A DNA stretch of 64,000 nt from Ciona intestinalis (GCF_000224145.3 NW_004190384.2:293900-357899), one strand, 5' to 3'. Counted from the stretch's first letter, positions 48,903-61,254 are shown. Program-made: numbers and translations. Notes: generated by a model not told the origin, from the letters alone.

Positions 48903-50068
48903 CTGGTAGATAAACAATATGAAAAACACATCAAATATCAACCAATAACAGAATATTTTTAATAGAACTAAAAATGAATAATCATTTATTCTGCACCAAA
49001 CTGGGCAACAAACTTGTTTTACACAAAGTATTTTATTATAGCATCAGTATGATTTTTTAGGTGTTTAATTTGCAAATATTGTTGATAAAACTAATGTGAT
49101 TGTGTAATACAATATATTTACCCAACGTAAGGAACAACTAAGCCAACATTTTTACTGCTCACCAGCTTCAAGACCAGCATATATGATACACCGTAGTAAA
49201 AACCCACTTACCAAAACCATGGTTGACCAACTTAAGTGTTAAAAGGAAGATTTTGTAAGTAAAGCCGTAGCCTGTATGATTCTAAAATTTAACAAAGGGA
49301 AAAATGTTAACATATTTAATTGATGTTCGGAATAAACTTAAAACATAATATTGGTAACAAACAATAATAATACAACAACAGTAGAACAATAAAATAATAT
49401 TAGGCCCATCTTTTCAATCAACTTCCTTAACATGTTGTTTAAGCAATTAAAATGCAATTGTTGCAGACATGAAATAGTAAGCAGGAATTTCATTTAGTGC
49501 TAGGGGGTAATGGTATGTACTATATTATAAGTATGAAGAAAAACATATATATTTAGTCACAAGCACAACGATAAATTAAACATAACATATATATATATAC
49601 CAGAGTCGAATAACTAAGGACTTTGGTAAGTAAGTATTGTGGGTTTTAAACATTTCCTTTACATCTGTCGAAATACAGCTGTGCCAATCTAAATAGACTG
49701 CCAATAATACGAATAAAAAAATAACAATAGAGTTCTGCCTGAATTACACAGAATATTATCCATCGCTGGCATTCTGGCAGAATCCTGATCAACAACGTCA
49801 AGGGCCAGTGATGCCGAACAAATCTGATCCCAAAAAAGGGACTTTTTATTTCTTATAAGGCAGGGCCATGGAAATACCGAGTAGTTCAACCCATTGTTAC
49901 GTAAAACACAAATTGAACGGCAATTTGGATCCAAAATAACACAGTAGGTATAGGGAAAATGTCTGTTTTTCGGCAAATGACAGAAAAACTTGAGCATAAA
50001 AACAAATTTAAAGGTTAAACAAGAGATCACAGATCTAATGAATGAGCACGTTTTAAACTAATTAGCAT

Positions 50069-50268
50069 AATATAGTAGAGTCGGGGAAGATGGGACACCT
50101 TCAACACATAATATCCAAATAGCCTGATCGTGTTTTAAACACTTAACAACGGCCTTTGGAAGTCGTGAAGATACGGTTTTATAATTCATTAAATGTTCTT
50201 TGTTTACTACTAAATGAAAAGTGAAAACAAAATGAAAAGGTGTCCTATCTACCCCCACCCTGCCATAT
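50069..50268. mobile_element. MITE, full length
   Basis: Left end aatatagtagagtcggggaa, right end cctatctacccccaccctgc, with the complete family interior (cctgatcgtgttttaaacac). Confidence 0.8.
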
Positions 50269-51683
50269 TAAGTAATCCTTTTACTACAACGGTCGACTGG
50301 GCTCGATTAAAAACAAATCTGAAGTAACCAACAAAATTGGTTCTACTCGACATTGGTGACTGTGGAGCAGTAGGCAGAATGTATTTATACATGTATTATA
50401 ACTAATGAAACTTATGACGTATGAGGGTTGAGTGATTGGTGAAGAATATGTGTAAATACGCTTTGTACAACTCCTGTACCATGTGTTTACTGTAAACTTA
50501 CACAAGTAACGTTGTCGTCGCTTAAAAACGTTAGTTTTCATGAATTTTGACAAACCGTAATCACGCAGTAATTAGGTAATGTTAGAAGTTAATATTAATC
50601 ATATGATGTTGAATTAAAAATATTGTTTCAATTAAGATTAATGATAATTGTTAATTAATCGCTCATCGTGCGGTTATTAATCTGAAAATTCAGTCCAAAA
50701 ATTATAAATATATATTATGATTTGATTTAAATCAAGAGATTAAAGAAAAATGCTAGACTTAAGAATTCAGATAAGTGCGGAAAATAGTCTCGCAAAAAAC
50801 AACAACAAGAACAAGAACAACTGTTCGACGAAAAAGGATCTATATGACCACTAACATGCTCAAAAATGTAGAAATCATGTGTTATTTGTTTTCTGTGTCA
50901 AAAAAGTCAAAAAATAGAATTAGAAGCGGTTGATTTGCGACATTTTATTCATTTAATGCGGCTAAATTTATATATTTTTCCAAAAAATGTTTGGTAAGGT
51001 AAATAGAAGCTGTTTACACCTTCCCACAGAAGGAAAACACAAACAAAACGTAACAAGTTCGTTTAAACCCATTGCCAAAGTCACTACTTTTGCTCTATTT
51101 TGGACACACAAAGGCGGCAGTTGGAGTGCTCGGTGTTTATACGACTCTGTTATAAGGAATCCAATGCATTGTCAATCAAACGTATATTGACTTCTTTCTT
51201 CAGCAAAGACTATCTTCCCTTTGTATGTTATTTACTCGCTAAAGTGTTAAGGATTGGGTTCCTTTCAAAATATTGCATGGAATAAAATCAGTAATTTAAA
51301 TATTTTAAAATATCATTTTCCTTTTAACTGTTCAGAAAAACATGGTAACTACATGTACTGTTGCTGTCAGATAAAACACTCGTATTTTGACTTTTCGTCA
51401 AGAATTCTGCAGACCGACTTTGTGACGTCCTGTACCGTCGTTTTCACCTGGGTGAAATGGTTCCTGAATATTACTGAAACTACGAATACAAGGGAATCAA
51501 TTGAGTTTTACTATGCACTGTTTTTCACACAAGCCACTCATAAATTATCTTCAAGTGCAAATGACTGAATTTAATGTTTATTTAGTTATTATATCAGTAT
51601 CTTATATTTGAATAACCCCTAAGGTATAAATTATTTATTTAAAAGAAACATTTCAAAGTTTGGCAATAAAAAAAACTACAAAA

Positions 51684-51833
51684 CTACTATGCGGGGGAAG
51701 ATGAGACATCAAATTGAAATGTATTTATATTAATTGTATTCTGCAACTCTGATCATCATGAAATTGGGTGCGTGAAAAAAAATTAAAAAGGTCTTGTCTG
51801 ACAAAATGTCCCATCTTTCCCCATCCTACTATT
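51684..51833. mobile_element. Short MITE copy
   Basis: Left ctactatgcgggggaagatg; right tgtcccatctttccccatcc, followed by tactat. Confidence 0.65.
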
Positions 51834-52711
51834 TTGATCATTACTTACTTCTCCGCGCATGATTTGACTGAAAAAGTTTAAGTTTAACAGGAACCTTGTG
51901 TTGGTTGACTGGTCTTTTATTTTGTACCAAAGTTTGGGCTTGTGGTAAAAGGCACATCGCAAAGTACTTAACTGCAGGAAAAACACCAAACACTCGCTTT
52001 AAGTTTTTTATTCAATTTGTATGTTTCATTATCCGCACAAAACAAAAACTGAATAAAATAAAGCAATATTAAAATAGATCTCATAACATTAAAGGCCCCA
52101 AAAAATATATTGTAAAACAGAAGAAAATTATGTTTATAAATAGCTGGTTTATACAGCTGACTGTACAAAATTTACAATAACGAATATTAATAAAATAATG
52201 TGCAATGCAATAATGAAATACAATTTAATTAAAATAAAATTTTATAGGTTCCCACCACCCTACTGTAAAAATTTCAAAAAAATAAATAAATATTCGTTTC
52301 AATTATTACCACATAAAAATTCTCATTATATATTTAGTTAAAATGTAAAATTTGGTCCATATCATGGGATTAATAAGATCTTTATGTTGTTTAGTTGGTC
52401 TTAAGAGTTGGTCCATATCATAGGAATATGAGTCAGTGATTTAAGTTATTTGAAGAAGGTGTGACACTGATGGCAGTAACAAAACAACAAGAAAAATAAG
52501 TTTATAAATTCAGTGCAAAATTATACAATGAAGTAATCAAGGTTAACAATCAATAAAAGTTTACAATGATCAGGTTGTACATAAAAGTCATTTTATAAAT
52601 AAACATAAAAATGATCTGATGTTTATAAAAGTAAAAGGATTGACAAAGGAACTTTTTGGTTGTACAAAATAAGTTTTAAAAATATTTACATCAGGAATAA
52701 GAAAACATCAT

Positions 52712-53587
52712 TTATTTATTTATTGCGATAACTTTATCAGCAAACTCTTGGTTACAATCATCAATGATAATGATGTTTACATCTGGTTTGCTGTCTAACC
52801 AAGTCATAACTTTGTGGTTAAGGCCTGCTTCCCAGTTTAATAGGTTGCTACACAAACCACCGACTATAGTCATTGTATCAGGAGTCAATATGCCTTGTGA
52901 GACATACAGAACATCAGATGGTTTGTTTTTGATATTCTCCTTAAGTAATTTTATGACTTCTGTTGAGTTTTGTTTGTTTAGCCAAGGAGATTTTATATAT
53001 AATTGGTTCCAAAGCAGGTTATTTGGGACAGGATATTTGTAAAGAGCAATCACTTGCTGTGATTTATTGTTTAAGTTGGTGAGTGTAACATTGGCAAGGG
53101 TGGGTTGACGAGGACATAGTTTACCGGCAAAAATACTCGTAATCATTCCAATAAGTTTGCGATGGCAAGCCTCATCTTTGAACTCTAATAAATGGTTAAA
53201 ATCTAATATAACAACTTCTGAAGGGTGGTAGTTTAGAAACTGATTAATATTTTCAAGGACACTCTGGACTGCTGGACCGTACAGACCATGAACAAAATAT
53301 AAATCCTCGCTATCAGGTTTTGGGGCAATCCTCAAGTCAAAATAACGAATGCCGATATTCAACTGATCCATGATCGGCAACTCCTGCGTGATACTCCAGT
53401 TATACACCACACCTTTAAATGGTTCGAAATATTTCGACTCGTCTGGGGCCAGTGGTCCATTTTTATTCAAATTAAAGGCACACGAATCGTGGCTTCCTGG
53501 TATGGCCAATGACATCAATGGGGCGTCTTTCAAATGTTGTGGCAACTCATTCATCCAATTCCAATTCATTGTAAACTTTGTATACAC
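52712..53587 (-). CDS. PLCXD: PI-PLC X-domain-containing protein (PLCXD family)
   Basis: This is a small phosphatidylinositol-specific phospholipase C X-domain protein without the PH, EF-hand, Y or C2 parts of classical PLCs. It is a single open frame of 291 codons if read from the first Met; starting at the Met at 53569 (MNWNWMNELP) fits the family better and gives 285 residues. Relatives are about 300-320. The two catalytic histidines are visible as GSHDS (His33 in the longer numbering) and VHGLYG (His100). Other family blocks are LAIPGSHDS, GIRYFDLRIAPKP, VVILDFNH and VSQGILTP. A strong acceptor-like tract (gttttcccag on the minus strand, about 53600-53612) upstream suggests an intron in the 5' untranslated region. 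Probably a cytosolic enzyme; the paralogue (PLCXD1, 2 or 3) is not resolved. Confidence 0.94.
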   Translation of the reverse strand: MYTKFTMNWNWMNELPQHLKDAPLMSLAIPGSHDSCAFNLNKNGPLAPDESKYFEPFKGVVYNWSITQELPIMDQLNIGIRYFDLRIAPKPDSEDLYFVHGLYGPAVQSVLENINQFLNYHPSEVVILDFNHLLEFKDEACHRKLIGMITSIFAGKLCPRQPTLANVTLTNLNNKSQQVIALYKYPVPNNLLWNQLYIKSPWLNKQNSTEVIKLLKENIKNKPSDVLYVSQGILTPDTMTIVGGLCSNLLNWEAGLNHKVMTWLDSKPDVNIIIIDDCNQEFADKVIAINK

Positions 53588-55508
53588 AGAAAAAAAATTA
53601 AACTTTTCTGGGAAAACAGATATTGGGTAAAGTTATTTTTTTATTATGTAATTAGTTTAACTGTATCGCCTGCTGGTGTAAAGTTATTTCTCCGGCGCCG
53701 TGGCAAAGTGGTTAGCGCGCCTGCCTGTAACCCAGAGGTAATGGATTCAAGCTTCCTTGCTGCCATTGTGGGCGTATGTGTCCTTGGGCAAAACACTTAA
53801 CTTCAGTTGCTGCAACCCAGTGGTCACTAATGGGTTGTCCAAATTATCAGCCATACATAAAAATCCCCTAAAAAATAATCACCCACAAAGTTACATACAT
53901 GGTAACTGGTAATCTGGCACGAGGTGTATGAAACAGAACACCCGTGTTATAACGAATGTCGTTTTCCGGCCACGCGAGGATAAAGTAAGTTACATTCATT
54001 CATTCATTCTGCACTGCACGTATATTCAATATGTCGGTTTATGTTCATGGTATAACATGTTTTAGTGGGCCATAGGTGTTAGTTCATACCTTATAGCATA
54101 TTGATAGTATACACAAAATAAGGCTGACTAGAAAAACTAGGAAATAAACAAACATTAAAAATAAGTTTGTATTACAAACAGAAATGTCAAATCATTTGTT
54201 GCATTTATCATAATCTGCTTTAACAACTTTGTAGCAAGACATTTTAATCGAATCGGCTTTGTATTTACTCTTATTGTTATAATAACATAAGATATAAAAT
54301 AAGAAAATAAAATACAAAATAAGGATGCTAGTCAAAAATAGGGACATTTATTTAAAAAATAAACAAAAATAATGTATATATACCATATATAAAAATATAT
54401 ATAATACCTTGTAAACAACAAAACAAGTGCAAATCGTAAAAAGCCTATACCGTAGTTTAAGATTAAAAACAACTTTTCCAATTGTCTTTGCTTACAGTAG
54501 TTAGTGCTTCTGTACACGGCAGCGATTAATTAAACAGACTCGCGTTAGTCACGTATTAAAACTCAACCAGTATAGCCATCAAAATTGGCACCATAAAGTA
54601 TGACTGATTACGATAAAACGTTAACAAGCTTAGCTTAAACTCTCAACAAAAATATGTCTACGTTTACAAACCACAATACCTTACACATACATATATAAAT
54701 ATCAAACTATAACCGAGGGGATTTCCGCCTAGGTTAATTTTCGTCAGCGCGCCGCTATGCGGACGAGAGAAATTAAATTTTCTCCGCTAATAAAACTTTC
54801 GTATAGTGAAAAGCTTGAGTGTAAAACGACTGTTGTTGTAAAACGACTGTTGTATCAAAAAGAAATAGTTCAAATAAAATAAACAATATAACTAAATAAA
54901 AATAGAAAAGCTTTTAGTTTTATAAAAACCGATGTAGAAACCATTAGAAATTTGCTGAGATATTTCAGCACCATATTAACAGCACATATAAATCACGATA
55001 AGTAAAAACAATTAGGCAGCAAGAAAACACAGAAGCAGTTGGAAGCACCAATGAATAAAATCCTTACAGCGACTCCATCCATTACTTTTGATACAAAACC
55101 AAATATTCGCGGTAGATTTTTCACCAGTTGTCCAAAAAATCATATCCAGATTTCCTTACAGAAGTTGTGTCTACGACTGCAATCTAAGGATTTGTTTTTA
55201 AAAATTTAAAAATCACATAAATCTTAATATTCTTTTACTTTTGCTACCAGGCATGATGTAAACTAATCTTTTAGTGGCTCATCTGGTATCTAAATTTATA
55301 ATTTTGATTTATACACTGGTGCTGTGGCCCAGTTAATAAGTTGTAATGATAACAGATCTAACCCAGTGGTCGGTAATTGTCTCAATTTGTCAGACATATG
55401 GAAAAATCATCCACAAAACCCTGCTTTGATGAATAAGTTACATTAATTATTCATTTACTTATATTATACAAAGCAGCGTGGTTGATATGAAAATAAAATT
55501 GTTTATTA
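53588..55508. other. Spacer between PLCXD and C1orf198-like genes
   Basis: Contains one full SINE (53692-54009) and AT-rich sequence. The right end holds the 3' untranslated region of the C1orf198-like gene, whose AATAAA (55502-55507, minus strand) immediately follows its stop codon. No further gene was recognised. Confidence 0.6.
53692..54009 (+). repeat. tRNA-derived SINE, best full-length copy
   Basis: Head ccggcgccgtggcaaagtgg followed by ttagcgcgcctgcctgtaac is tRNA-like. The body contains the gtgggcgtatgtgtccttgg block, the ccagtggtcactaatgggtt block and ccacaaagttacatacatgg. The tail ends in four CATT units. This uninterrupted copy of about 318 bases can serve as the family reference for the window. 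Confidence 0.88.
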
Positions 55509-58500
55509 TCAAACCTCTGATCTTTTAAGCAGGGGGGAACATTCTTCACTTGCACTTAATGATTTTTGTTCACAAGAAGATACGTCATCTGTCATCTGTG
55601 TGTTATGTACAGGTATTTAAATTATAATTGATTGTAATTTACTTATATTTCCATGGCTGGGCATCAACGTTGGGTATCAACAGTTCGTTTGGAAAACCTT
55701 ATTGTGACCACTGGGTTGGAGCAATTATCATTAAGTGTCTTGCCCAAGGACACACACTCATACATAACCTTGAAATCATTTTTTAAAGAGATAAACAATG
55801 ATTTATGTTACGTTATGTCCTATGGTGGGGCATGTTGGGACAACAGTTGGTCCATAACCCCAACATGCATAAGTACCTTGTATGTATCTGGATTACTAGA
55901 TGTTCTTGTGTTGCTATATTGTCGCGCCACTTTCATTTTATTCATCTCCACATATTTATTTTGTTCCTGCAGTGCAACCTCCAGGTTCCTAATCGCACCT
56001 AGTAACAAAAATGTTTAAACATACCAATTTTCCATACAAAGAAAAACAGAAAGGGCGTCCAAGAACATTTTTTCAACAAATGCAAATAAGAAAATGTACA
56101 TTTATATAGACAAGTTGAATTGATAAAAACTATCTACCACACAATTGAATATTGTTTACTTAAACACTAAGATAAAGCAGTTCAGTGTTAAGGGCACTGA
56201 CGAATTTAAACATTTCTCGTGTTAGATTGACGCTAAAAGTACAGAATGATGTTAGATTAAAGGAGCAATGTCGCTGCGTGAAGATAACTTACCAACTATG
56301 TGAAATAAAATTACAATATTTCTATCATATTAAATTCTACCAGACTACATGTGACTTTTGATTTACACCACAACTAATATTACCAGCTGATATAGTTGTC
56401 GTACACCAACACATTATAGCCGCTTAACATGAATGTGGAATATATTGAAAGCATTGTCAGCCGTAAGCTTGAAGATTAGGTAAGCAACGATGCAGGTGTA
56501 TCAGGTGCAAATGCGGACATCAGGGGGGGGGGGGGTAATGGGGGTCAGGTTAACCCCATATTAAAATATTCGGAAATTGTTTTTTCTTCATTTTATTAAC
56601 TTTGTTTTAATTTTAACAAAATTTGTATTTCTAAACAAGTTTTAAAACCTGTCCTGTGACTAATAAAAACCCAGAATTGCTTTGACTGCTATCGTCTCCA
56701 CACAGCTAAAAAAGTATACAACGTTATTACTACTATCCTTTTGAAAAAGCAGGGTTTCGGCAAGAATATATTAGCAATTATTTGGTATAACGTAGTTGGA
56801 AATTAGGAAAAAATACAATCGTTGCAAGCCTAATAACACAGAAAGCATGGGATATATAAGAAGCAGCCACCCGAAGATAGACAGGCAAATTGGGAAGAGA
56901 GAAATTGCATGCGTTTGATTGCGCTTGAAAACCTGCGTTACCTGGAGTATCTTCAGCGTTAAGTTGTTCAGTATCTGATAATACCTTGGTAAGTTAAGAT
57001 TTGACACGGATGTCACTTAACAGTGGGAGTGGGGGGGGAATAAGAAATAAGTTTCAAACAAGAACTGCTGGTATTGGTGTTGGTTAGTTAACAAACTGTG
57101 AAAAATATGACGAAAATGTTCCACACCAGGAGTTTCGTGTTAATTTGTTCGAATGCCATTTACCTCAAACAACACATCTTAAAAGGTATTTAATAATCTT
57201 ATTTTATAATTGGCTCAAATATATAGTTTGACTATTTGAAATGTTTCTTATGTTGATTATTGGATCGTCAATGCAGATGAATGTTTTAAAAGTGCAAATT
57301 AATAATGAGACAACCAGTGTAACATGATAAGTGCACAACATTAAGTAGTTTTAACATAAACAACAAACATAAAAACAAAACACCAAAACACAATGTTTTA
57401 AAACTCAGAATTCTACAAATTTTAAACAGATTAGAATTATGTGATCTGCAAAAATGACTTGAATTATATTTTTAGAAATCTTACCATCAAGAGTAAGGGA
57501 AGCTCTTGGGTTAATCCTGGAAGATTTGTTCTTCTGATAACTAGATGACTGGGTGTGATCTTTAGTGGGTAAGCTGTATAAACGTGCTGCTTCTGTAGTT
57601 GACTGTAAATATCAACGGGTTAACAGGTTCCTTCATACAAGGTTTAACAACCAATTTGCAAATGTTTTAATAAATGTAACTTGTTTACGGTCGCATGGTG
57701 AGGCAACAACAGTCGCTATAACATTCGTGTTTTCTTTCACGCACCTCATGCCTGCTCTCGACCTACTTGCACATGTATGTTTGTAGGTATTTTTTTTCTT
57801 TGAGGAAAAGTTTTAACATTTTCTTAATGTATGACTGATAAAACAATGAATAATGAAGTTACCTGATGTGTTTGATTGTTGTTTCGGTTCGTACGACTCT
57901 GGTTTGTTGATGAAGAAACATATCTTGAAGAAAGAGTTACACATGCATCCAATAAGCATATTGGTTGTAATGTTTGTACAAGAACTTTTGGTTAATTTAT
58001 ACAAAATTAATAGTTCAGTTTGACAGTTTACACAACTATTCGGATAATTTAAAGTAAATTTTTAAGTTAAAAAATATAATATAATCAGTTAAATGTTAAC
58101 ACACCAATTGGCAACGAAATACAGGACCCATGATCAGCCACTCTGGGAGGCCACTCTGCCACCCCAGGTTTGGCGCCTATGATTACCATAATGGCATAAT
58201 AAAAGCAAGCTTCTATACAAATTGGTATTTGAATAAACTTAATACAAACAATATAACAACATACTTGAGTTTAGTAGGAGCTAATTTCTTTACTTCTTCG
58301 TGTTTATCATTGTTTGATGAATTAGTTACGTCAGATAAAGTAGAAACACCATTAGCTGATATGGTCGCATTCACAACTTTCATGTTTGTCGTGTTTGTTT
58401 TCCCTTCATTTGATTTGCGTTTTTATCTTAACAGGAGCTGTATGAAAACCAATGTTGAACAACTGTAATCATGTAAGCATTTATATTATATCAAATATTT

Positions 58501-60429
58501 ATAATTACTTGCTTACATTTATTGGTTATAAAGGTCATTAGGTGAGTACTGCATTCAGAGATGTCCATTGGTATAACGAAAAATTAAAAAAATAAATTTG
58601 AATTTACATATCATTTTTTTTAATTTGGGTTCTTCTTGTATATGCCCTGTCTGTGGCGTTACATATTAGTCTTTGTAGGTTAGGGGTTGGTGATATATGA
58701 AGATAATCCCTCACTAGAACTTCAACGGTTACGTGTCTAATTATTTCTACAAAGGCTTAACCAAATAACCGGATGCTTACTCGTAACTTTCCTTGCCACA
58801 GGAGGAGGCATAACCATGTTCATTTGGCTCCTTGTTTCCCAACAGAATGGATCAGAATGTTCATCTTTGAAACATATTTCCTGACACAAATTTTTTATCT
58901 TTACAACTGAAACTTATTCATCCTCACATAGCGGGACAACAACAGTCTATATAACACAGGTGTTCTGTTTCATACACCTCGTGCCGTTTCAAGTTACCAC
59001 GTATGTCACTGATTTTAAAGATTTTTAGATTTTTTGGAATGTATGCTAACAATTTAGACAGCCCACAACATAAGTGACAACTGAGTTGGAGCAATTCCCG
59101 TTAGGTGTCTTGCCGAGAGACACATACGCCCACAATGGAAACAGCTTTAAGCCTTGAACCCGCAAGCTCTTTTTCACTGCTACCTCATTCTTAGCGTCAT
59201 CCATCCGCTTAACAATAGTCTGTCCACTGCGCATAATAAGTGTGGGGAACACCCTCTCAACGTGCTCTAATGGTGCCATTTCAGAGGTAACTGATTTGTA
59301 CCTGCAACAAAACAAGTACATTTACTGCAATAATACTAAATAACATTTATTTAAAATTATACAATCACTGCATATTAACCCTTCAGGGAAGCTACACTTG
59401 CTACAAGACTGTATTTTGATTTGTTTGATGACATCATCAATAAACTTGTATTTGGGTTTTAGGCAAAATCTACAAGAAGAATCCATTCCTGGTTAGTTTA
59501 CTAACAAACTAAAGGGATTTACTGAATCATTGCCAAAAAATTGTATATTATGTCACTAATCAAATGCATGATGACAGTAATTGTAACTGCCATGTGTTAG
59601 AAGTTATTTTTTTCTCTAAAAACTTGCTGAAATCCATTTATCAGGAAAATAAATTACAAGATAAGCATACAACAACATGTAGCAGTAAAAAGAAGTTGGA
59701 TCATACACAATTAAACATAATTTATGTATAGATTGCTTAAAAATATCAGTCCTGGAGACTCCCTTAAAAGAGTGTCGACAATTACTTGCCGAGGGTTGGG
59801 GTTTTTAAACTTAACATATTTTTCATGATTGACAGAGCAACAATTAATCGTTATAACACAGGTGTCTTCTATCCAAAATATAACCCTAACAAAATTACAT
59901 GCTGGCACGAAGTGTATGAAACAAAACACCTGTTTAATAAGGGCTAACGTTGCCAGCCACATAAGATTAAAGTCACACTCATTCAAGATTAAAGTAGCCA
60001 ACATCGCAACATGTACCTGGAACTCGCATCTGGAGTTATAATGTATTTATCCAACATCTTTTCTTGCTCAGAGCAGGAAATGTTGTTCCAACGTTCTGTT
60101 AATATTAAGCAATCTTTACCAAGAAACTTTATAATATAACGGAGCAAGTAGTTTCAAAGCAAAGTGAGTATGTGATAACCGCTTAACGACAGTAGTTAAA
60201 ACACGCTATGGATAAAACGTGTGACGTAGGTAGGGGATTTGACAAAAGCACTTTTGATTTAAAGCAACTTTTAAAATATTAAATACATACGTACAGAGTT
60301 TATACCTTCGCCGTATGACAATTTAATGGATTCCTTTCGTTCAATTATCCTGGTTGCCATTGAACTCATGCCGGCGAAATATGAATTGACATAATTCGCC
60401 TTTTCTGGGTTTTGCGTCCAAAGTGCCAT
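55509..60429 (-). CDS. C1orf198-like (DUF4706) protein, one apparent frame break
   Basis: Human C1orf198 is an uncharacterised protein of about 327 residues. Exons in transcript order: 60306-60429, 60017-60095, 59184-59301, 58781-58880, 58265-58437, 57863-57923, 57485-57548, 55877-55998, 55509-55595. The conserved half is clear: a SYFAGMSSMATRIIERKESI block, YGEERWNNISCSEQEKMLD, ERVFPTLIMRSGQTIVKR and DEHSDPFCWETRSQM. The rest is a Ser/Thr/Asn-rich linker and a short coiled-coil-like stretch (LEVALQEQNKYVEMNKM). Exon 58265-58437 is one base too long for its frame: the incoming phase runs into TGA at 58406-58408, while downstream exons need the other frame. An extra A in the five-base run at 58420-58424 (T run on the plus strand) would explain it. 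A weaker alternative acceptor near 58404 would also restore the frame. Without the extra base the protein would be about 308 residues. Function unknown. Confidence 0.78.
55700..55762 (-). repeat. SINE middle fragment
   Basis: tgaccactgggttggagcaa to tcttgcccaaggacacacac, lying between the last two exons of the C1orf198-like gene. Confidence 0.65.
57672..57795 (-). repeat. Diverged SINE 3' fragment
   Basis: aaatgtaacttgtttacggt, caacagtcgctataacattc and cacgcacctcatgcctgctc resemble the tail half of the SINE. Confidence 0.55.
58130..58185. repeat. Dispersed repeat, inverted fragment
   Basis: The sequence gccaccccaggtttggcgcctatgatta is the reverse complement of the start of the repeats at 16222 and 18378. 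Confidence 0.55.
58915..59165 (-). repeat. SINE overlapping the edge of a coding exon's intron
   Basis: Tail and middle blocks (tatataacacaggtgttctg, gagttggagcaattcccgtt, cacatacgcccacaatggaa) in minus orientation. It ends about 20 bases from the donor of the C1orf198-like third exon at 59184. Confidence 0.7.
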
Positions 60430-60563
60430 CGTTGAAACTACGTATACACCACTAATGTAAGCTTGAGTAATAAACAAAGCCAATGGAAATTATGTTTTCT
60501 TCACAAAAAAAAGAATAGAGCGCGCATCTCCAATGTCGGTAAACGAGAGAGCTGATACACTCT

Positions 60564-61081
60564 TGTGGGCGTCAAGTGATAAGTGGGCGTCAAGTGATAA
60601 GACGTTAGCCCACAGTCCGACTCCATAACATGTCCAGGTTCAAAACTCAGTTTATTCAACAAAACAGTTCGGGTTACAACGACAAAACAACAACGACGTC
60701 ACGATACTCTCCGGCCTCCAACTGGCTGGTCCAGGCTCACACTGCCTCGCTGTACAGTACAGGGCAGGGCTTATAAAGGAGATAACTCAAAGGCGAGAAC
60801 TCCCAAGGCGAGAAGAAGCGTTATACACGAGGAAACATTATACACATTATACAGCAAGGCAAAGTCTCTCAGCATTGTTACAGGGCAAAGTCTCTCAGCA
60901 TTGTATATAAAGAAGCATTGTTATACATGGGTTACAGGAAACAATCCAGGCGCATACACATTATGCCAGCTGGCCAGCTGTTAAAGTTACACAACGCAAA
61001 ATTCAATCTTTATGCATTAATTTAAATTTAGATAATTATATATATTAAATATTTGTGCTCGGAGCACCCTCAACCGCTACA
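60564..61081 (-). mobile_element. Solo LTR of a retrotransposon
   Basis: On the minus strand it begins TGTAGCGGTTGAGGG and ends GACGCCCACA, the TG...CA form of an LTR. CTCT flanks both ends (60560-60563 and 61082-61085), consistent with a four-base target duplication. Within it, in order, are a TTTATAAG TATA-like box (about 60770-60780), and TTGAATAAACTGAG as a polyadenylation signal near 60650. An exact tandem repeat of 'gggcgtcaagtgataagt' marks the downstream end. There is no internal coding region, so it is a recombined solo LTR. Confidence 0.8.
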
Positions 61082-61254
61082 CTCTCTCTCTTTCGCGGTC
61101 GTTCCCGTTTACTATTGTAGTCGATGGAATCGATGGCGTTTTATCTAGTTTTTCGTCGTTTTTTTGGCTTAATTTAAATTTATAGGAAAAAAACAACTCT
61201 TTCTAAATATTTGTATATCTAACAAACTGTATGGATATTTACCAAAGTATGAAT

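Larger units (their letters stand above)
48903..52711. other. Region upstream of the GULP-like exons, no gene recognised
   Basis: The first GULP-like exon and promoter should lie here or further right but could not be identified. There are two MITEs (50069-50268, 51684-51833). Plus-strand open frames at 50987-51190 and 51254-51568 are uncertain. The first contains FWTHKGGSWSARC followed by MHCQSN, faintly like a GPS motif of adhesion receptors, but no neighbouring exons support it. Confidence 0.5.

Noticed and set aside
50284-50553. Candidate first exon of the GULP-like gene (minus strand, starting near 50540)
   Set aside because: The nearest donor gives a phase incompatible with the exon at 48837-48902, and the peptide does not resemble the GULP N-terminus.
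51254-51568. 104-codon plus-strand frame after the GPS-like stretch
   Set aside because: No homology features and no consistent splice connection to the preceding frame.
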